From positions 77,788 through 141,787 of the forward strand of contig NZ_JAUSZX010000003.1 in assembly GCF_030818015.1 (NCBI RefSeq): DNA of 64,000 bases. Reading direction: 5' to 3'. The notes below the pieces were generated by a model. It saw only the letters and a list, made by a program, of their open reading frames with translations. It ran no database searches and was not told the origin of the DNA. This document shows positions 16,673-25,167 of this stretch, in pieces. A program made the position numbers and the translations under genes. This stretch comes from Arthrobacter globiformis. Lineage in GTDB: Bacteria > Actinomycetota > Actinomycetes > Actinomycetales > Micrococcaceae. The stretch's first letter is position 1. Every line of letters begins with the position of its first letter.

Positions 16673-16819
16673 CTATTCCACCGGACCCGCCTGGACCGGC
16701 TTCTTACGCCGGTACTGACTATTGATCCCCCACCGGAAGAGGACATGCGCGCACAGCAGAGACAAGAGCATGAAGCCCATCAGCGCGGCGAGGCCGATCA
16801 GGTACCGAGTGAAATCCAA
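16673..16819 (-). CDS. Tiny single-TM membrane protein (48 aa)
   Basis: A TTG start at 16819 with GAAAGG about 10 bases upstream gives 48 residues: one hydrophobic helix near the N-terminus (YLIGLAALMGFMLLSLLCAH) and a basic tail ending QYRRKKPVQAGPVE. A start at an internal ATG would cut the helix. Charge distribution suggests an inward C-terminus. No family recognised; the partner gene at 16567-16668 overlaps its expression unit. Confidence 0.45.
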   Translation of the reverse strand: MDFTRYLIGLAALMGFMLLSLLCAHVLFRWGINSQYRRKKPVQAGPVE

Positions 16820-17377
16820 AGCGGGCTTACCTTTCAATAGCAAACCTGCAGATCGTAGCCCAACCGATCAGATATACACAGTCAAGCTCAAGGTTGGCTC
16901 AAGATCACACAACCAGCTTCCTCACTAACGAAGGATTTCAAGAATAGGTGGAATCGAGAATGGCGGTGTGTAGAGTTTGCCGATAATTGGCGGCGTTCTG
17001 TGATCGCTTCATGTCGCATGGCTTTGGGCCACTAGCTGTCTTGTATCGATAGCGTTTCGAGACGGGAAGGTTTCGCGACAAAAAACGGCTCCAATCGCCG
17101 AATGGACTCGCTCGGATTCGAGCCCAGCCTCACCCCACTTTCCGGAGGAAGGTCACCTTCGTTTTCTTACTACTAGACACCGAGTTGGATTGGGCGAAGG
17201 AGTCGGCCGCCGTCAGGCGGATTCCTCACGGAACAGGGGTGCCGGTCGAGGTGATGGCGGAGTATGTCGTCGGCGACAACGCCGGGAGAAGGTGCAACCA
17301 ACCTTTTCCCTTCTGCCAGCATCACCTACGCAATCCGCCAGCCCCTCTCCTTCTCCCTGTATGGAGGTTCAGGAGGT
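16820..17377. other. 558-bp intergenic region with a 42-bp repeat
   Basis: Upstream of the tiny membrane genes and downstream of the Tat-signal gene. No gene is supported. It includes probable promoter sequence for the small genes near 16870-16890 on the - strand (TTGACT and TATATC) and copy 1 of the 42-bp direct repeat at 17038-17079. Confidence 0.45.
17038..17079 (+). repeat. 42-bp direct repeat, copy 1 (possible recombination site)
   Basis: GTCTTGTA, four variable bases, then TAGCGTTTCGAGA and AAGGTTTCG with GAC. The last 30 bases match copy 2 at 20872-20913 at 27 of 30 positions, and the 8-base head is identical. Within the unit GTTTCGAGAC and GTTTCGCGAC form a tandem pair 16 bases apart. 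TGTCTTGTA fits the TGTCYNNTA half-site pattern of gamma-delta-type resolvases; that likeness is suggestive only. Confidence 0.6.
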
Positions 17378-18067
17378 TCAGGACTGCACCCGGGTAACCG
17401 TCAGCAGGGGCAACGAGAGCGCCTGCGGAGCATTGGCTCCGGGCCCGGAGTACTCGATCTGCATGGCCACGGAATCGTGCGGGGCAAGATAGCTGATCCA
17501 GACCTGTTCGGTGGTGCCGGCAGCGATGGTGCCAGGGCCATGGTCGGAGTCCTGCGGGGCTACGGTGATGCCTGAGGACAGCAGCTTGAGACGCAGCTGG
17601 CCCGGGCTGAAAAGCACCGGTTCAGGCCTGTCGTTACGGACCGCGATCTCCAGCACCACGACGTCGCCCCAGGTGAAGTTGCCTGGTTGCGGCCAGTCGG
17701 AGTCCAGGAGGGGGTCACCGTTGTGATGATCGACCGCGGCGCTGGTGCCCTGTCGCGCAGAAACGCGCTGTACCCCGGGCTTTCCTGCCGCCGCGGCTAC
17801 GTCCGGACCGTTCGTGACCTGCGATATTGCCGAGGCGAGCGACTTGGCAGCAGGCTGCCCCTGCGCGTCAAGCCTGTCCAAGCGACCGGCCTCGACCAGG
17901 GACAGCGTCCCGAAGGCGGTGGGCAGCTCTGCTCCGGTGCCGGGCTTGCGGGACACTACGCCGTAAGTCCCGCCGCCGACCAGCAGGAGCGCTCCGCCCC
18001 CGATGATGAGTCCAAACTGCCGGCGGCTCAGGGGCGGTGCGGCAGGGGACGGTGAAGGAAAGTTCAT
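17378..18067 (-). CDS. Tat-exported protein of unknown function next to a multicopper oxidase
   Basis: A 229-residue protein. Its N-terminus has a twin-arginine motif, SRRQFGL at residues 14-20, followed by a hydrophobic stretch (IIGGGALLLVGGG), so Tat export and possible membrane anchoring are likely. The mature part has a disordered linker and a C-terminal beta-rich domain (VVVLEIAVRNDRPEPVLFSP, later TEQVWISYLAP and MQIEYS) resembling immunoglobulin-like telokin or DUF4352 folds. It follows the multicopper oxidase gene on the same strand and may act with it; this is inferred from context. Confidence 0.72.
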   Translation of the reverse strand: MNFPSPSPAAPPLSRRQFGLIIGGGALLLVGGGTYGVVSRKPGTGAELPTAFGTLSLVEAGRLDRLDAQGQPAAKSLASAISQVTNGPDVAAAAGKPGVQRVSARQGTSAAVDHHNGDPLLDSDWPQPGNFTWGDVVVLEIAVRNDRPEPVLFSPGQLRLKLLSSGITVAPQDSDHGPGTIAAGTTEQVWISYLAPHDSVAMQIEYSGPGANAPQALSLPLLTVTRVQS

Positions 18068-18151
18068 GACTGCTCCCCAATATTGTTTTCCCGGCTAGGT
18101 CAAGTGTTGTGGGGGAAGCCTACGGAAAGGCTGTGAAGCCCGATTTGTCAG

Positions 18152-18187
18152 AACATGCCTGGGTCCAGCGGGCATGTTTTGTGTTTC
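18152..18187. terminator. Hairpin between multicopper oxidase and Tat-protein genes
   Basis: AACATGCC (18152-18159) pairs with GGCATGTT (18171-18178), followed on the + strand by TTGTGTTT. It lies in the 264-bp gap between two - strand genes and could end the oxidase transcript, though the T-rich side faces the other strand. Confidence 0.35.
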
Positions 18188-18331
18188 CCGGTGGTTGGCC
18201 CGCCGATCTTCAGGAATGCCTGCGGGCCCGGTCGAGGGCCGTCGGGACGCCGGGGGCTTGACCCCCACCTTCACGTTTGATCCATCCGCAGAGGGACATG
18301 ACGCTCTTTGAGGGCAGCAGCGGGGAAGGGT

Positions 18332-20680
18332 TCAGGCTGCGTTGACTGTAACTGTCTTGGTGGCCAGGACCTCCGAGGTGATCCAGTGCAGGAACTGGAT
18401 GCTGATGGTGTACCTTCCGGGTGAGGCCGGGCGGAGCAGGAAATCAAACTTCTCCGCAGCGCCGGACTTGATGATGTTGGTCAGCAGCGGCTGCCCCGCC
18501 TGGGAGGGCTGGACCGCAGGTCCGGTGGGGCTGGGGGTGTTCCAGAAGGGCCGGCCGTCATGGGCGATGAGCTCCGCGATCTTGGCCGGCCTGCCCGCGG
18601 AGTCGGTGAACGTGGTGCGTGTGGGGAAGTAATCTACGTTCACCATCCGCACCAGGGTTGGGTATTTCCCGTTCCGCACCACGTTGGCCCGCATCTGAGA
18701 GATGGCCCAGACGATGTCGTCACCCCTTGGCCGGTGGGCGATCGCGCCGCCGAGGAGGAAGAAATGCCTGGGCTGGAACCGGTTGAGGCCCACGTCCTCG
18801 CCGTTGAGCCCCGCAGCGTGGTTGAGCTCGTGCCAGCGCGGGTCGAGGGAGTAGGGGCCGATAAATGTCTCGGTGTCGATGTCGTAGAGGGGACCGTTCA
18901 CGGAATGACGCCGTGTGCCGGCGGGCCAGGGGGATGCAGGGTTTTGACGCGGATCAACGACGACCGCACCGAACATGCCCATCTGGACGTGCAGGGGCGT
19001 GTTGACGTGGCAGTGGTAGAAGTAGGTGCCAGAGGCTCCACGGTTGGGGTTGCCCGGTTCGCCCACTTCCGGCCGCCACTGGTACGTGTAATGCCCTGTG
19101 ACCTCGAAGGACGTGTGGCCCACACCGTCATTGCGCGGATCCGGCTCAATGCCGTGCCAGTGGATGGTGTGGACGCGCTTGCCCGGTTTGACCGTGCCAT
19201 GGAAGATTTGACCCTCCGTCAGCCGAAGCGTCGTGCCCGGCAGCTGGCGGCCAAACTTGTCCGCCTCAAAGCTCCACACTTCGTGCTCGGAGCCGTCGGG
19301 GAAGGTCAGCTTCCGGTTGAAGAAGTCGAACTCCTTGGCGACGTTCGGCGGCAGCGGAAACTCAGTCTCCGGGCTGCCTTCATGGGGCTGGTCTGACGCG
19401 AAGTCCACCTGGCTCCGGAACAGCTGGTGGGGATCTGCAGCGGTGGGCGGGGTTCCAGGGGCAGGCGTGGGTGTCGCGGCCAGCACCCAGTCTGCGACCA
19501 GTCCGCCGGGATACAGGCCGCCCCGGGCAGTCTGGGACGGCTCCGCGTGGCAGTGCATCGGATATTTCCAGTCCTCGTTGCGCGCATTCCAGACGGGGTC
19601 CACCACCTCGGGCGGGCGGCGTACCGGAAGTATTGCTTCCTTCCGTTCCAGCGGCTGCAGCTGGATGGTGTCCTCCCATTGCTGAAGGACGACATCACCC
19701 TGGGGTGTGACGTGGCCGTTGGACCGGGGAAAGTCGATGCCGTTGGCGCGCACCGTCCACACGTGGTTGCCGTGATAGTGCAGCTGGTGGTCCACGATTC
19801 CGGCGTTGACCATTCTCATCAGCTGCCCCGTGAGGATGGCCCCGGCGGCAGGGGAGGCGCTGAAGTTCCGTACGTCGGTTTCCCGCGGGAACCCGGAGGC
19901 GAGGGTGTCCTGGTCACGGCGTTCGTCCAGTTCCTTGTCGGTGCTGACGGCCAGCGACTGGAAGCCCGAAAAGCCGTTGATGGTGAAATAGTCCGGCTCC
20001 GCCGGGACGGCCAGAGGGTCAACCGTCTGCCCCCGGGATGCAATGCGCGCCCAGTTCGAGTCCACGTCATGGCACAGCCACAGCCACTGCCGCTCGAACT
20101 CAGCCGCACCGGCGGCAAGCCGCCACGCGTTGCCGGGATCGATGACCACCAGCGCACCATACAGGCCCAGGGTCCGTTCTACGGGCTGGTTGCCGGGATC
20201 GGTGAACACGTAGGTCCCGGGCAGCGGCGCCCTGAACTGCAGAAGCTTCGTTTTTCCCGGGGCAACGGCACCGGATCCCACGTCGGCCCCGCCCGGCCCG
20301 GCCCGGTGAAACCGGAGCTCATGCGGCTGGGAAAGGTTGTTGTGCACCATGATCTGGATGGTGCTGCCCGTCTCGGCGATCAGTGTCCGCTCCGGAAAGT
20401 AACTCGCCCAGTGTCCACGGCGGACAAAGTACTCGCCCTTGTTCGCCGCATCGGGCCGCAAAGGCTGCGGCCGCCCGTGGGGCGGCGGCGGGGCGCTGAG
20501 CGGATAGGTGCGGCTGGCCACCACCCGTCCGTTCGCCGTGATGACGCGCGGGCTCATGGCCAGCGCCGGCTTCGGATCATTCAGTGCGGTGCGGCGCTCC
20601 CCGAAGCCCCGGTGGTAGACCAGCGATCCGTCCACCATCGGAACGAATCCATCGTTGATGTGGATATCCAAAATTGCCAT
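18332..20680 (-). CDS. Multicopper oxidase without visible export signal
   Basis: A 782-residue protein. ATG 20680 is chosen because GGAGG lies 7 bases upstream; a longer frame to 20743 lacks a site. Copper motifs are visible: HYHGNHVW and MHCHAEPSQT in the N-terminal half, HTIHWHGIEPD and TYFYHCHVNTPLHVQMGMFG in the C-terminal half, giving the paired HxH sites of the type 2/3 centre. The family oxidises metals, phenols or similar substrates with O2. It is longer than usual laccases, suggesting extra cupredoxin domains. The N-terminus (MAILDIHINDG) shows no Sec or Tat signal. Confidence 0.88.
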   Translation of the reverse strand: MAILDIHINDGFVPMVDGSLVYHRGFGERRTALNDPKPALAMSPRVITANGRVVASRTYPLSAPPPPHGRPQPLRPDAANKGEYFVRRGHWASYFPERTLIAETGSTIQIMVHNNLSQPHELRFHRAGPGGADVGSGAVAPGKTKLLQFRAPLPGTYVFTDPGNQPVERTLGLYGALVVIDPGNAWRLAAGAAEFERQWLWLCHDVDSNWARIASRGQTVDPLAVPAEPDYFTINGFSGFQSLAVSTDKELDERRDQDTLASGFPRETDVRNFSASPAAGAILTGQLMRMVNAGIVDHQLHYHGNHVWTVRANGIDFPRSNGHVTPQGDVVLQQWEDTIQLQPLERKEAILPVRRPPEVVDPVWNARNEDWKYPMHCHAEPSQTARGGLYPGGLVADWVLAATPTPAPGTPPTAADPHQLFRSQVDFASDQPHEGSPETEFPLPPNVAKEFDFFNRKLTFPDGSEHEVWSFEADKFGRQLPGTTLRLTEGQIFHGTVKPGKRVHTIHWHGIEPDPRNDGVGHTSFEVTGHYTYQWRPEVGEPGNPNRGASGTYFYHCHVNTPLHVQMGMFGAVVVDPRQNPASPWPAGTRRHSVNGPLYDIDTETFIGPYSLDPRWHELNHAAGLNGEDVGLNRFQPRHFFLLGGAIAHRPRGDDIVWAISQMRANVVRNGKYPTLVRMVNVDYFPTRTTFTDSAGRPAKIAELIAHDGRPFWNTPSPTGPAVQPSQAGQPLLTNIIKSGAAEKFDFLLRPASPGRYTISIQFLHWITSEVLATKTVTVNAA

Positions 20681-21189
20681 GGCCGACCTCCAGGGTGCTG
20701 GGGACCGGAACTGAGTTGGCAGGAGAGTCCAGAACGCCCCCAATTGCGCGCTTACAGACAGGACTCATGGTTGCGGCCGCAGCCTAGGGAAAGCTTGTGG
20801 CGCGACTATCGACACGCATGTCTTGACATAGGAGAATCCGTAGGCCACAGGCGTCTCCCGTCCGGTGTCACGTCTTGTAAGCCTAGCGTTTCGAGAGGGA
20901 AAGGTTTCGAGACCGGGTGGGATGGATGGATCTCGGGACAGACAACAGCCGGTCCACCCTCCGGCTGCCCGTGCGGGAGCAAGAGGGTGGACTGGGTTGT
21001 TCGGGAAACTGGATGCGGCAGCGGACTTAGCGGGGAGGTGTCCTAGGGTTGGGCTCGCCGTTGAGGAATCGAGGAGAGCCCGCGGACCCGCTTAACCGGC
21101 TTTCACCGGCATAAACCGACGGCGGCCGGGGTACGGTCAGTGCTTAGGAGGATGCCGCTGCGGCAGAAACCACGACGAAGGAGCACATC
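20681..21189. other. 509-bp intergenic region with the second 42-bp repeat
   Basis: Between the divergent multicopper oxidase and GlsB genes. It should hold both promoters and contains copy 2 of the 42-bp direct repeat (20872-20913). No gene is supported. Confidence 0.5.
20872..20913 (+). repeat. 42-bp direct repeat, copy 2 (possible recombination site)
   Basis: Same orientation and layout as 17038-17079: GTCTTGTA, four unrelated bases, TAGCGTTTCGAGA and AAGGTTTCG with GAC. The two copies frame 3.8 kb that contains exactly the Tat-signal protein and the multicopper oxidase. Confidence 0.6.
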
Positions 21190-21450
21190 GTGATTGGATT
21201 CATCATTGCCGGCCTCATCATCGGCGCACTCGCCCGCCTTATCAAGCCGGGCAAGCAGAACCTCGGCCTGCTCGCCACTCTTTTGCTGGGCCTTGTCGGC
21301 TCGGTGATCGGCGGAGTGGTGGCGTCACTGCTGGGGACGGGGAACATTTTTGAGTTGAACTTCCTGGGCTTCATCGTGGCCGTCATCGCGTCGGTGCTTC
21401 TGGTGGGCACGGCCGAAGCGGTTGCCGGCCGCAGGTCACTGCGCCGCTGA
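21190..21450 (+). CDS. GlsB/YeaQ/YmgE-family stress-response membrane protein
   Basis: An 86-residue membrane protein from GTG 21190, with AAGGAG upstream. Three hydrophobic helices with Gly-rich faces (IGFIIAGLIIGALARLIKPG, LLGLVGSVIGGVVASLLGTG, FLGFIVAVIASVLLVG) match the transglycosylase-associated/GlsB family. These small proteins are induced by envelope and general stress; their biochemical role is not established. Single gene with a terminator-like hairpin downstream. Confidence 0.88.
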   Translation: MIGFIIAGLIIGALARLIKPGKQNLGLLATLLLGLVGSVIGGVVASLLGTGNIFELNFLGFIVAVIASVLLVGTAEAVAGRRSLRR

Positions 21451-21508
21451 CCCAGCACCGATTGTCCATCGTTGTTCTTGTTCCCGCTCTATATTCTTTG
21501 CTGTTGAA

Positions 21509-21537
21509 GGCCCGCCGTTTCCCCCAATCGGCGGGCC
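21509..21537 (+). terminator. Hairpin downstream of the GlsB gene
   Basis: GGCCCGCCG (21509-21517) pairs perfectly with CGGCGGGCC (21529-21537) across an 11-base loop. It lies between the convergent GlsB and STAS-like genes. No strong T-run. Confidence 0.5.
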
Positions 21538-21591
21538 GTCTCCACAGCCAGCCTGCGGAAGCGCGGAAGTTGGTGCCGCTCGCATGGGCGG

Positions 21592-21981
21592 TTACGGCTT
21601 TCCTTCGGGTGTGGGGCCGGTGCCCCTGCGAAGCCAAGTCATGGCCTTCCTTGACGAGGTGAAGTAGCTGACCGGGTAGGGCAGCGGACTTACCCGCAGA
21701 ACGAAGAGTGCGATGACATAGTCCACGGGAGACGAACCCAATAGCGCAATCCGGGAAACGCTTCCCTGCGACGGAAAGACTTTTCGGGATTCCCGGGTGA
21801 AATTCACCCCTTCAAGGAGTATGAGCATCGGCAAGCTGTTTCCCTGACCGAGCGCATCTATGGCAGCGACTGCGCAGTGAACATCCTCAATCCCAATGGT
21901 TTGGCCCTTTCGCCAAGACAGTCGGAGGATTCCGTCCACGTGTTCAAGAGTGCCTTTATCAGTGATTTCAATACTGCGCAT
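21592..21981 (-). CDS. STAS-like (DUF7793-type) protein, copy 2
   Basis: A 129-residue protein. ATG 21981 is favoured by AAGGA 5 bases upstream over the ATG at 22014. It starts MRSIEITDKGTLEHVDGILR and carries the SRIALLGSSPVDYVIALFVL core, then YFTSSRKAMTWLRRG, which is the part lost from copy 1 at 11688-12095. The fold is an alpha-beta STAS/SEC14-like unit. These proteins are frequent, usually as paralogues, in Arthrobacter genomes; I know of no proven function. Confidence 0.72.
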   Translation of the reverse strand: MRSIEITDKGTLEHVDGILRLSWRKGQTIGIEDVHCAVAAIDALGQGNSLPMLILLEGVNFTRESRKVFPSQGSVSRIALLGSSPVDYVIALFVLRVSPLPYPVSYFTSSRKAMTWLRRGTGPTPEGKP

Positions 21982-22452
21982 GGGGTCCTTCCCGACTGAT
22001 TTTGGGTCCCCCAAGTCATGACCCTAATCCACGCTGCGCCGTTAGCACTGACTACTCGCAGGGCCGGCACTTTGTTTCTTGAATTTGGTGGTGGCCCTCG
22101 GGACACCTTCCCCAGGAAGCTCAAAATTGTGTTCATCCTTGGACAATTCATACCCAATCTTGAGGAGGAGAAGGCATCATGGAGCGGCAAACCCATGAAG
22201 CAGGCGAGCGGTTGCTGGGCATTGTGTGGTGACTTCTGTAGCAGAACGGAAGTTCGCACACGCCCAAATCGAGCCCTGCTGGACGCCGTACGCGCCGAGG
22301 GATCAGCTGTGCGCTCCGTCTGCCGCTATCACGCTGACTGATTAGTCTCACGCGACCAGATGTGCCAGTTTGAGATCTAAGACCTTCGCCTGGGTGCGTC
22401 AGTTAAACGAACAGGGACTCTACTCTGACGTTTCCAGAGCAGTTTTCTGACG
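21982..22452. other. 471-bp region with a gene-start relic
   Basis: A very strong ribosome site (GAGGAGGAGAAGG) precedes ATG 22179, but the frame stops after 17 codons (MERQTHEAGERLLGIVW, TGA 22230-22232). Coding-like sequence seems to continue in other frames (RALLDAVRAEGSAVRSV) up to about 22340. This looks like the start of a decayed or frameshifted gene of unknown family. Nothing else is supported. Confidence 0.3.
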
Positions 22453-22803
22453 TCAGGTTGGGGTGTGCCCAAACCTGACCCGCCCCGCCAGTTCCTCTGG
22501 AAGCCACGAGTCTGGTCCCGTGGCAAGGTCGATGACGGTCCACGCCATCACTGTGGCGCCATCGATTACGGCATCGTCTCCGGCTTCGGAGGCTGCAGCT
22601 GCGGCGAACTCAGTCGTGTGGGTCGGCGCAACGGATCCTTGAGGCCGATGTGAGGATGGATGCTGGGCACTACCCGGGACACGTTGCCCAAGGTCGGTGG
22701 ACGGGTGATCGGATGGGTGATGTGATGGCGAAAACATCAAAATGCACCAAGGGGTAACCATAGCGGCTTCCTGGAGACCCACACCTGCAGCCTCACACGG
22801 CAT
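22453..22803 (-). CDS. Hypothetical protein, doubtful
   Basis: A 116-residue frame whose ATG overlaps the stop of the upstream gene (TAATG at 22801-22806). The C-terminal part (MAWTVIDLATGPDSWLPEEL) looks protein-like, but the Pro/His/Ser-rich N-terminal half looks random. It may be a real coupled gene or a chance frame. Confidence 0.3.
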   Translation of the reverse strand: MPCEAAGVGLQEAAMVTPWCILMFSPSHHPSDHPSTDLGQRVPGSAQHPSSHRPQGSVAPTHTTEFAAAAASEAGDDAVIDGATVMAWTVIDLATGPDSWLPEELAGRVRFGHTPT

Positions 22804-23201
22804 TAACCGGAGCGGCGGGACGGCAGTCGTTGCGATAGGTGGCGATCCGGATGATCGCCTGGCCGTCCCGCCGCAGTCGAGTGGTTTCTCAGATTGTCAG
22901 CGGAGGGGCGGTCCTGACATATACGGGCGTCCACCCGCCAGACGTCGATTCCGTCCTCTTGATGAAGCATGACGCGCCCGTTTCCCGCACTCAGGTGGAT
23001 CCACATGGTGGTGCCATCTTCGGTGATGTCGTCGACCCACCCGACACCTTCCGTCCGGTTGCCGCGGCGCAGCTCGACGAATTCATCACGCCACAGGTGT
23101 TTCCACTGGGCTATCCGATAGGGCTTGGTTCCCGGGTCCGGCAGGCGTGGCGCCGTGATCGAAGGTTCGCTGTCCTTTTGAGGCATCGTAGGGACCCACA
23201 C
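22803..23201 (-). CDS. Small hypothetical protein with a beta-barrel-like core
   Basis: A 132-residue protein. The core (FVELRRGNRTEGVGWVDDIT, then EDGTTMWIHLSAG and GIDVWRV) shares its pattern with the 105-residue protein at 25985-26302 (VDVYLGSEFVRRATVDAVTD, DGNILWLAAEG, GYEVWLA). Both are probably small all-beta domains of one family. The C-terminal 35 residues are basic and low in hydrophobics. The gene lies 5 bases downstream of the thiolase gene on the same strand, so it may be the last gene of that operon. Function unknown. Confidence 0.62.
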   Translation of the reverse strand: MWVPTMPQKDSEPSITAPRLPDPGTKPYRIAQWKHLWRDEFVELRRGNRTEGVGWVDDITEDGTTMWIHLSAGNGRVMLHQEDGIDVWRVDARICQDRPSADNLRNHSTAAGRPGDHPDRHLSQRLPSRRSG

Positions 23202-23206
23202 TTGTC

Positions 23207-24379
23207 CTAGCTAGACGCTCTGAGGATGACGGCGGATCCTTGTCCGCCGCCCCCACATATGCCGGCCGCTCCAAGTTGTCCTGGTCCCAGCTCGGCCAAC
23301 TGCCGCGCCAGCGTGCCAACAATCCGGGCACCTGAAGCGCCGATGGGATGGCCGAGTGCGACGGCCCCGCCCCGGGTATTAACGATGTCAGGACTGATAC
23401 CGAGTTTCCGAACCGATCTGATTGCCACGGCGGCGAAGGCTTCATTGATCTCGACGGCTGCGAGGTCCTCAACGTCTGCGTGCATCCGGGCGAGAGCAGC
23501 CGTGATCGCGTTGGCCGGCTGGTCGTGCAGACGCACATCAGGACCTGCTACGAAAGCATGCGACTCGATGACGGCGAGGGGTGAAAGGTTCAGGCGTTCA
23601 GCTGCGGAATCACTGACCAGCACCAGAGCAGCAGCACCGTCCGTTATCTGGGACGAGTTTCCGGCAGTGATGCTTCCTGCACCGCCAAAGGCCGGGCGAA
23701 GTGGAGCCAAGGACTCTTCTGTTGTTCCCCGACGTACCCCGTCATCGTCGGTGATGACTGTAGTGCCCTTACCCGAGACCAGCTTGAACGGCTCGATTTC
23801 CTCGGCGAGGAAGTCCGCGTAGGTTTCGGCTTTTTGGTGGGATGCTGCAGCCCAGGCGTCCTGGCTTGGCCTGTCAAGGGCATATTCGCTGTTTCCCTCT
23901 TCCGTGGACACGCCCATCGAGCGCTGTTCGAATGCGTCTGTTAGCCCGTCGTACTCGAGCGTGTCCAGAGCCTGCATGGAGCCGTACCTGTTCCCGGCAC
24001 GCGCTTGGAAGACATGAGGCGCCAAGGACATGGATTCCTGTCCCAAAGCCATAACTACATCTGCCTCACCTGCGGAAATCATACGGGCACCCGAGACCAC
24101 TGCCTCCATTCCAGACAAGCACACTGCATTCAGCGTTATGGCCGGTACGGACATCGGGACGCCCGCGGTCACCGATGACTGCCGGGCCGGGTTCTGGCCA
24201 GCTCCGCCCTGGAGAACTTGTCCAGCAAAAACATACTGCACGTCCGTCGCTTGCACACCGGCGCGACTTAGTGCCGCACTGATCGCATGCGCGCCCAGTG
24301 CCGTTGCCGGCACGGAAGCGAACCGTCCGTTGAACCTCGAAAAGGGAGTCCGGGCATAGCCCGCTATCAACACACTCAT
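23207..24379 (-). CDS. Thiolase (acetyl-CoA C-acyltransferase; beta-ketoadipyl-CoA or acetoacetyl-CoA thiolase)
   Basis: A 390-residue thiolase of full length. The acylated Cys is C87 in [11 protein letters not shown]. The C-terminal signatures GHPIGASG and ICGGGGQG supply the catalytic His and second Cys. Thiolases cleave a beta-ketoacyl-CoA with CoA to release acetyl-CoA. The start overlaps the CoA-transferase B stop by 4 bases (ATGA), so the three genes form a pcaIJF- or atoDAB-like operon. The Cys-loop sequence resembles acetyl-CoA acetyltransferases more than classical PcaF, so the substrate (beta-ketoadipyl-CoA or acetoacetyl-CoA) is left open. Confidence 0.9.
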   Translation of the reverse strand: MSVLIAGYARTPFSRFNGRFASVPATALGAHAISAALSRAGVQATDVQYVFAGQVLQGGAGQNPARQSSVTAGVPMSVPAITLNAVCLSGMEAVVSGARMISAGEADVVMALGQESMSLAPHVFQARAGNRYGSMQALDTLEYDGLTDAFEQRSMGVSTEEGNSEYALDRPSQDAWAAASHQKAETYADFLAEEIEPFKLVSGKGTTVITDDDGVRRGTTEESLAPLRPAFGGAGSITAGNSSQITDGAAALVLVSDSAAERLNLSPLAVIESHAFVAGPDVRLHDQPANAITAALARMHADVEDLAAVEINEAFAAVAIRSVRKLGISPDIVNTRGGAVALGHPIGASGARIVGTLARQLAELGPGQLGAAGICGGGGQGSAVILRASS

Positions 24380-25137
24380 GCTTGTACCGCCTCAGAAGCT
24401 TTCGGGGACTCCGCATTCAGCCCAGGGTGCGCAGTAATGGGAAAACCGGTAAATTCGCGGATGTCCGGGTGGCTGGGCCCCGGTACGTTCAGGGATATAT
24501 CGAATTCCGCTTCGGTTTTATCGTGAATGTCAGCGAGACTCGCACCCGGGGCCAGGCGGGTCAGCGTGAGCCGCCGGCGGCCGTCGTCCTTCTTCACCAG
24601 GTCGAAGACTGCGAGCTCACTGACGATCCGGTCCACGCAGTTCAGCCCGGTCAGGGGCAGGGTGCATTCGCGGACGATCTTGGCTGAGCCGTCTTTGGCG
24701 TTGTGTTCGGTGAGGACCACGACGCGCGGGGTGCCGGCGACGAGGTCCATGGCGCCGCCCATGCCTTTGACCATCTTGCCGGGGATGGTCCAGTTGGCGA
24801 GGTCGCCGTGGCCGGAGACCTGCATGGCGCCCAGTATGGCGACTTTGACGTGCCCGCCGCGGATCATGCCGAAGGAGGTGGCGGAGTCGAAGATACTGCC
24901 GCCGGGCAGGACGGTGACGGTTTGCTTGCCGGCGTTGATGAGGTCGGCGTCCTCCTCACCCTCGTAGGGGAATGGCCCCATACCCAGGAGACCGTTTTCA
25001 CTCTGCAAAACGACTCGGACGCCGTTGGGCAGGTTGTTGGCCACCAGCGTGGGGATGCCGATGCCCAGGTTCACGTAATCGCCGTCATTCAGTTCTTCGG
25101 CCGCGATCGCAGCCATTTCATCCCTGGTCCACGCCAT
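24376..25137 (-). CDS. 3-oxoacid/3-oxoadipate CoA-transferase subunit B
   Basis: A 253-residue family I CoA-transferase beta chain with AAGGAG before ATG 25137. The catalytic Glu is E47 in the [14 protein letters not shown] motif; [12 protein letters not shown] and [20 protein letters not shown] are further signatures. Together with subunit A it moves CoA from succinyl-CoA to 3-oxoadipate or acetoacetate. It overlaps the thiolase gene and follows subunit A by 30 bases. Nothing looks truncated. Confidence 0.92.
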   Translation of the reverse strand: MAWTRDEMAAIAAEELNDGDYVNLGIGIPTLVANNLPNGVRVVLQSENGLLGMGPFPYEGEEDADLINAGKQTVTVLPGGSIFDSATSFGMIRGGHVKVAILGAMQVSGHGDLANWTIPGKMVKGMGGAMDLVAGTPRVVVLTEHNAKDGSAKIVRECTLPLTGLNCVDRIVSELAVFDLVKKDDGRRRLTLTRLAPGASLADIHDKTEAEFDISLNVPGPSHPDIREFTGFPITAHPGLNAESPKASEAVQA

Positions 25138-25167
25138 GGGGTTTCTCCTTCGTAAGTGTGTGAGGCC

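Noticed and set aside
16860..16920. MerR-type operator upstream of the tiny membrane genes (TCAAGCTCAAGG block)
   Set aside because: The block resembles MerR-family spacer promoters, but dyad symmetry and spacing are not convincing and no MerR gene is present.
18560..21046. Long + strand frames of 278 and 539 codons opposite the multicopper oxidase
   Set aside because: They are antisense shadows in GC-rich DNA; the - strand frame carries all copper-site motifs.
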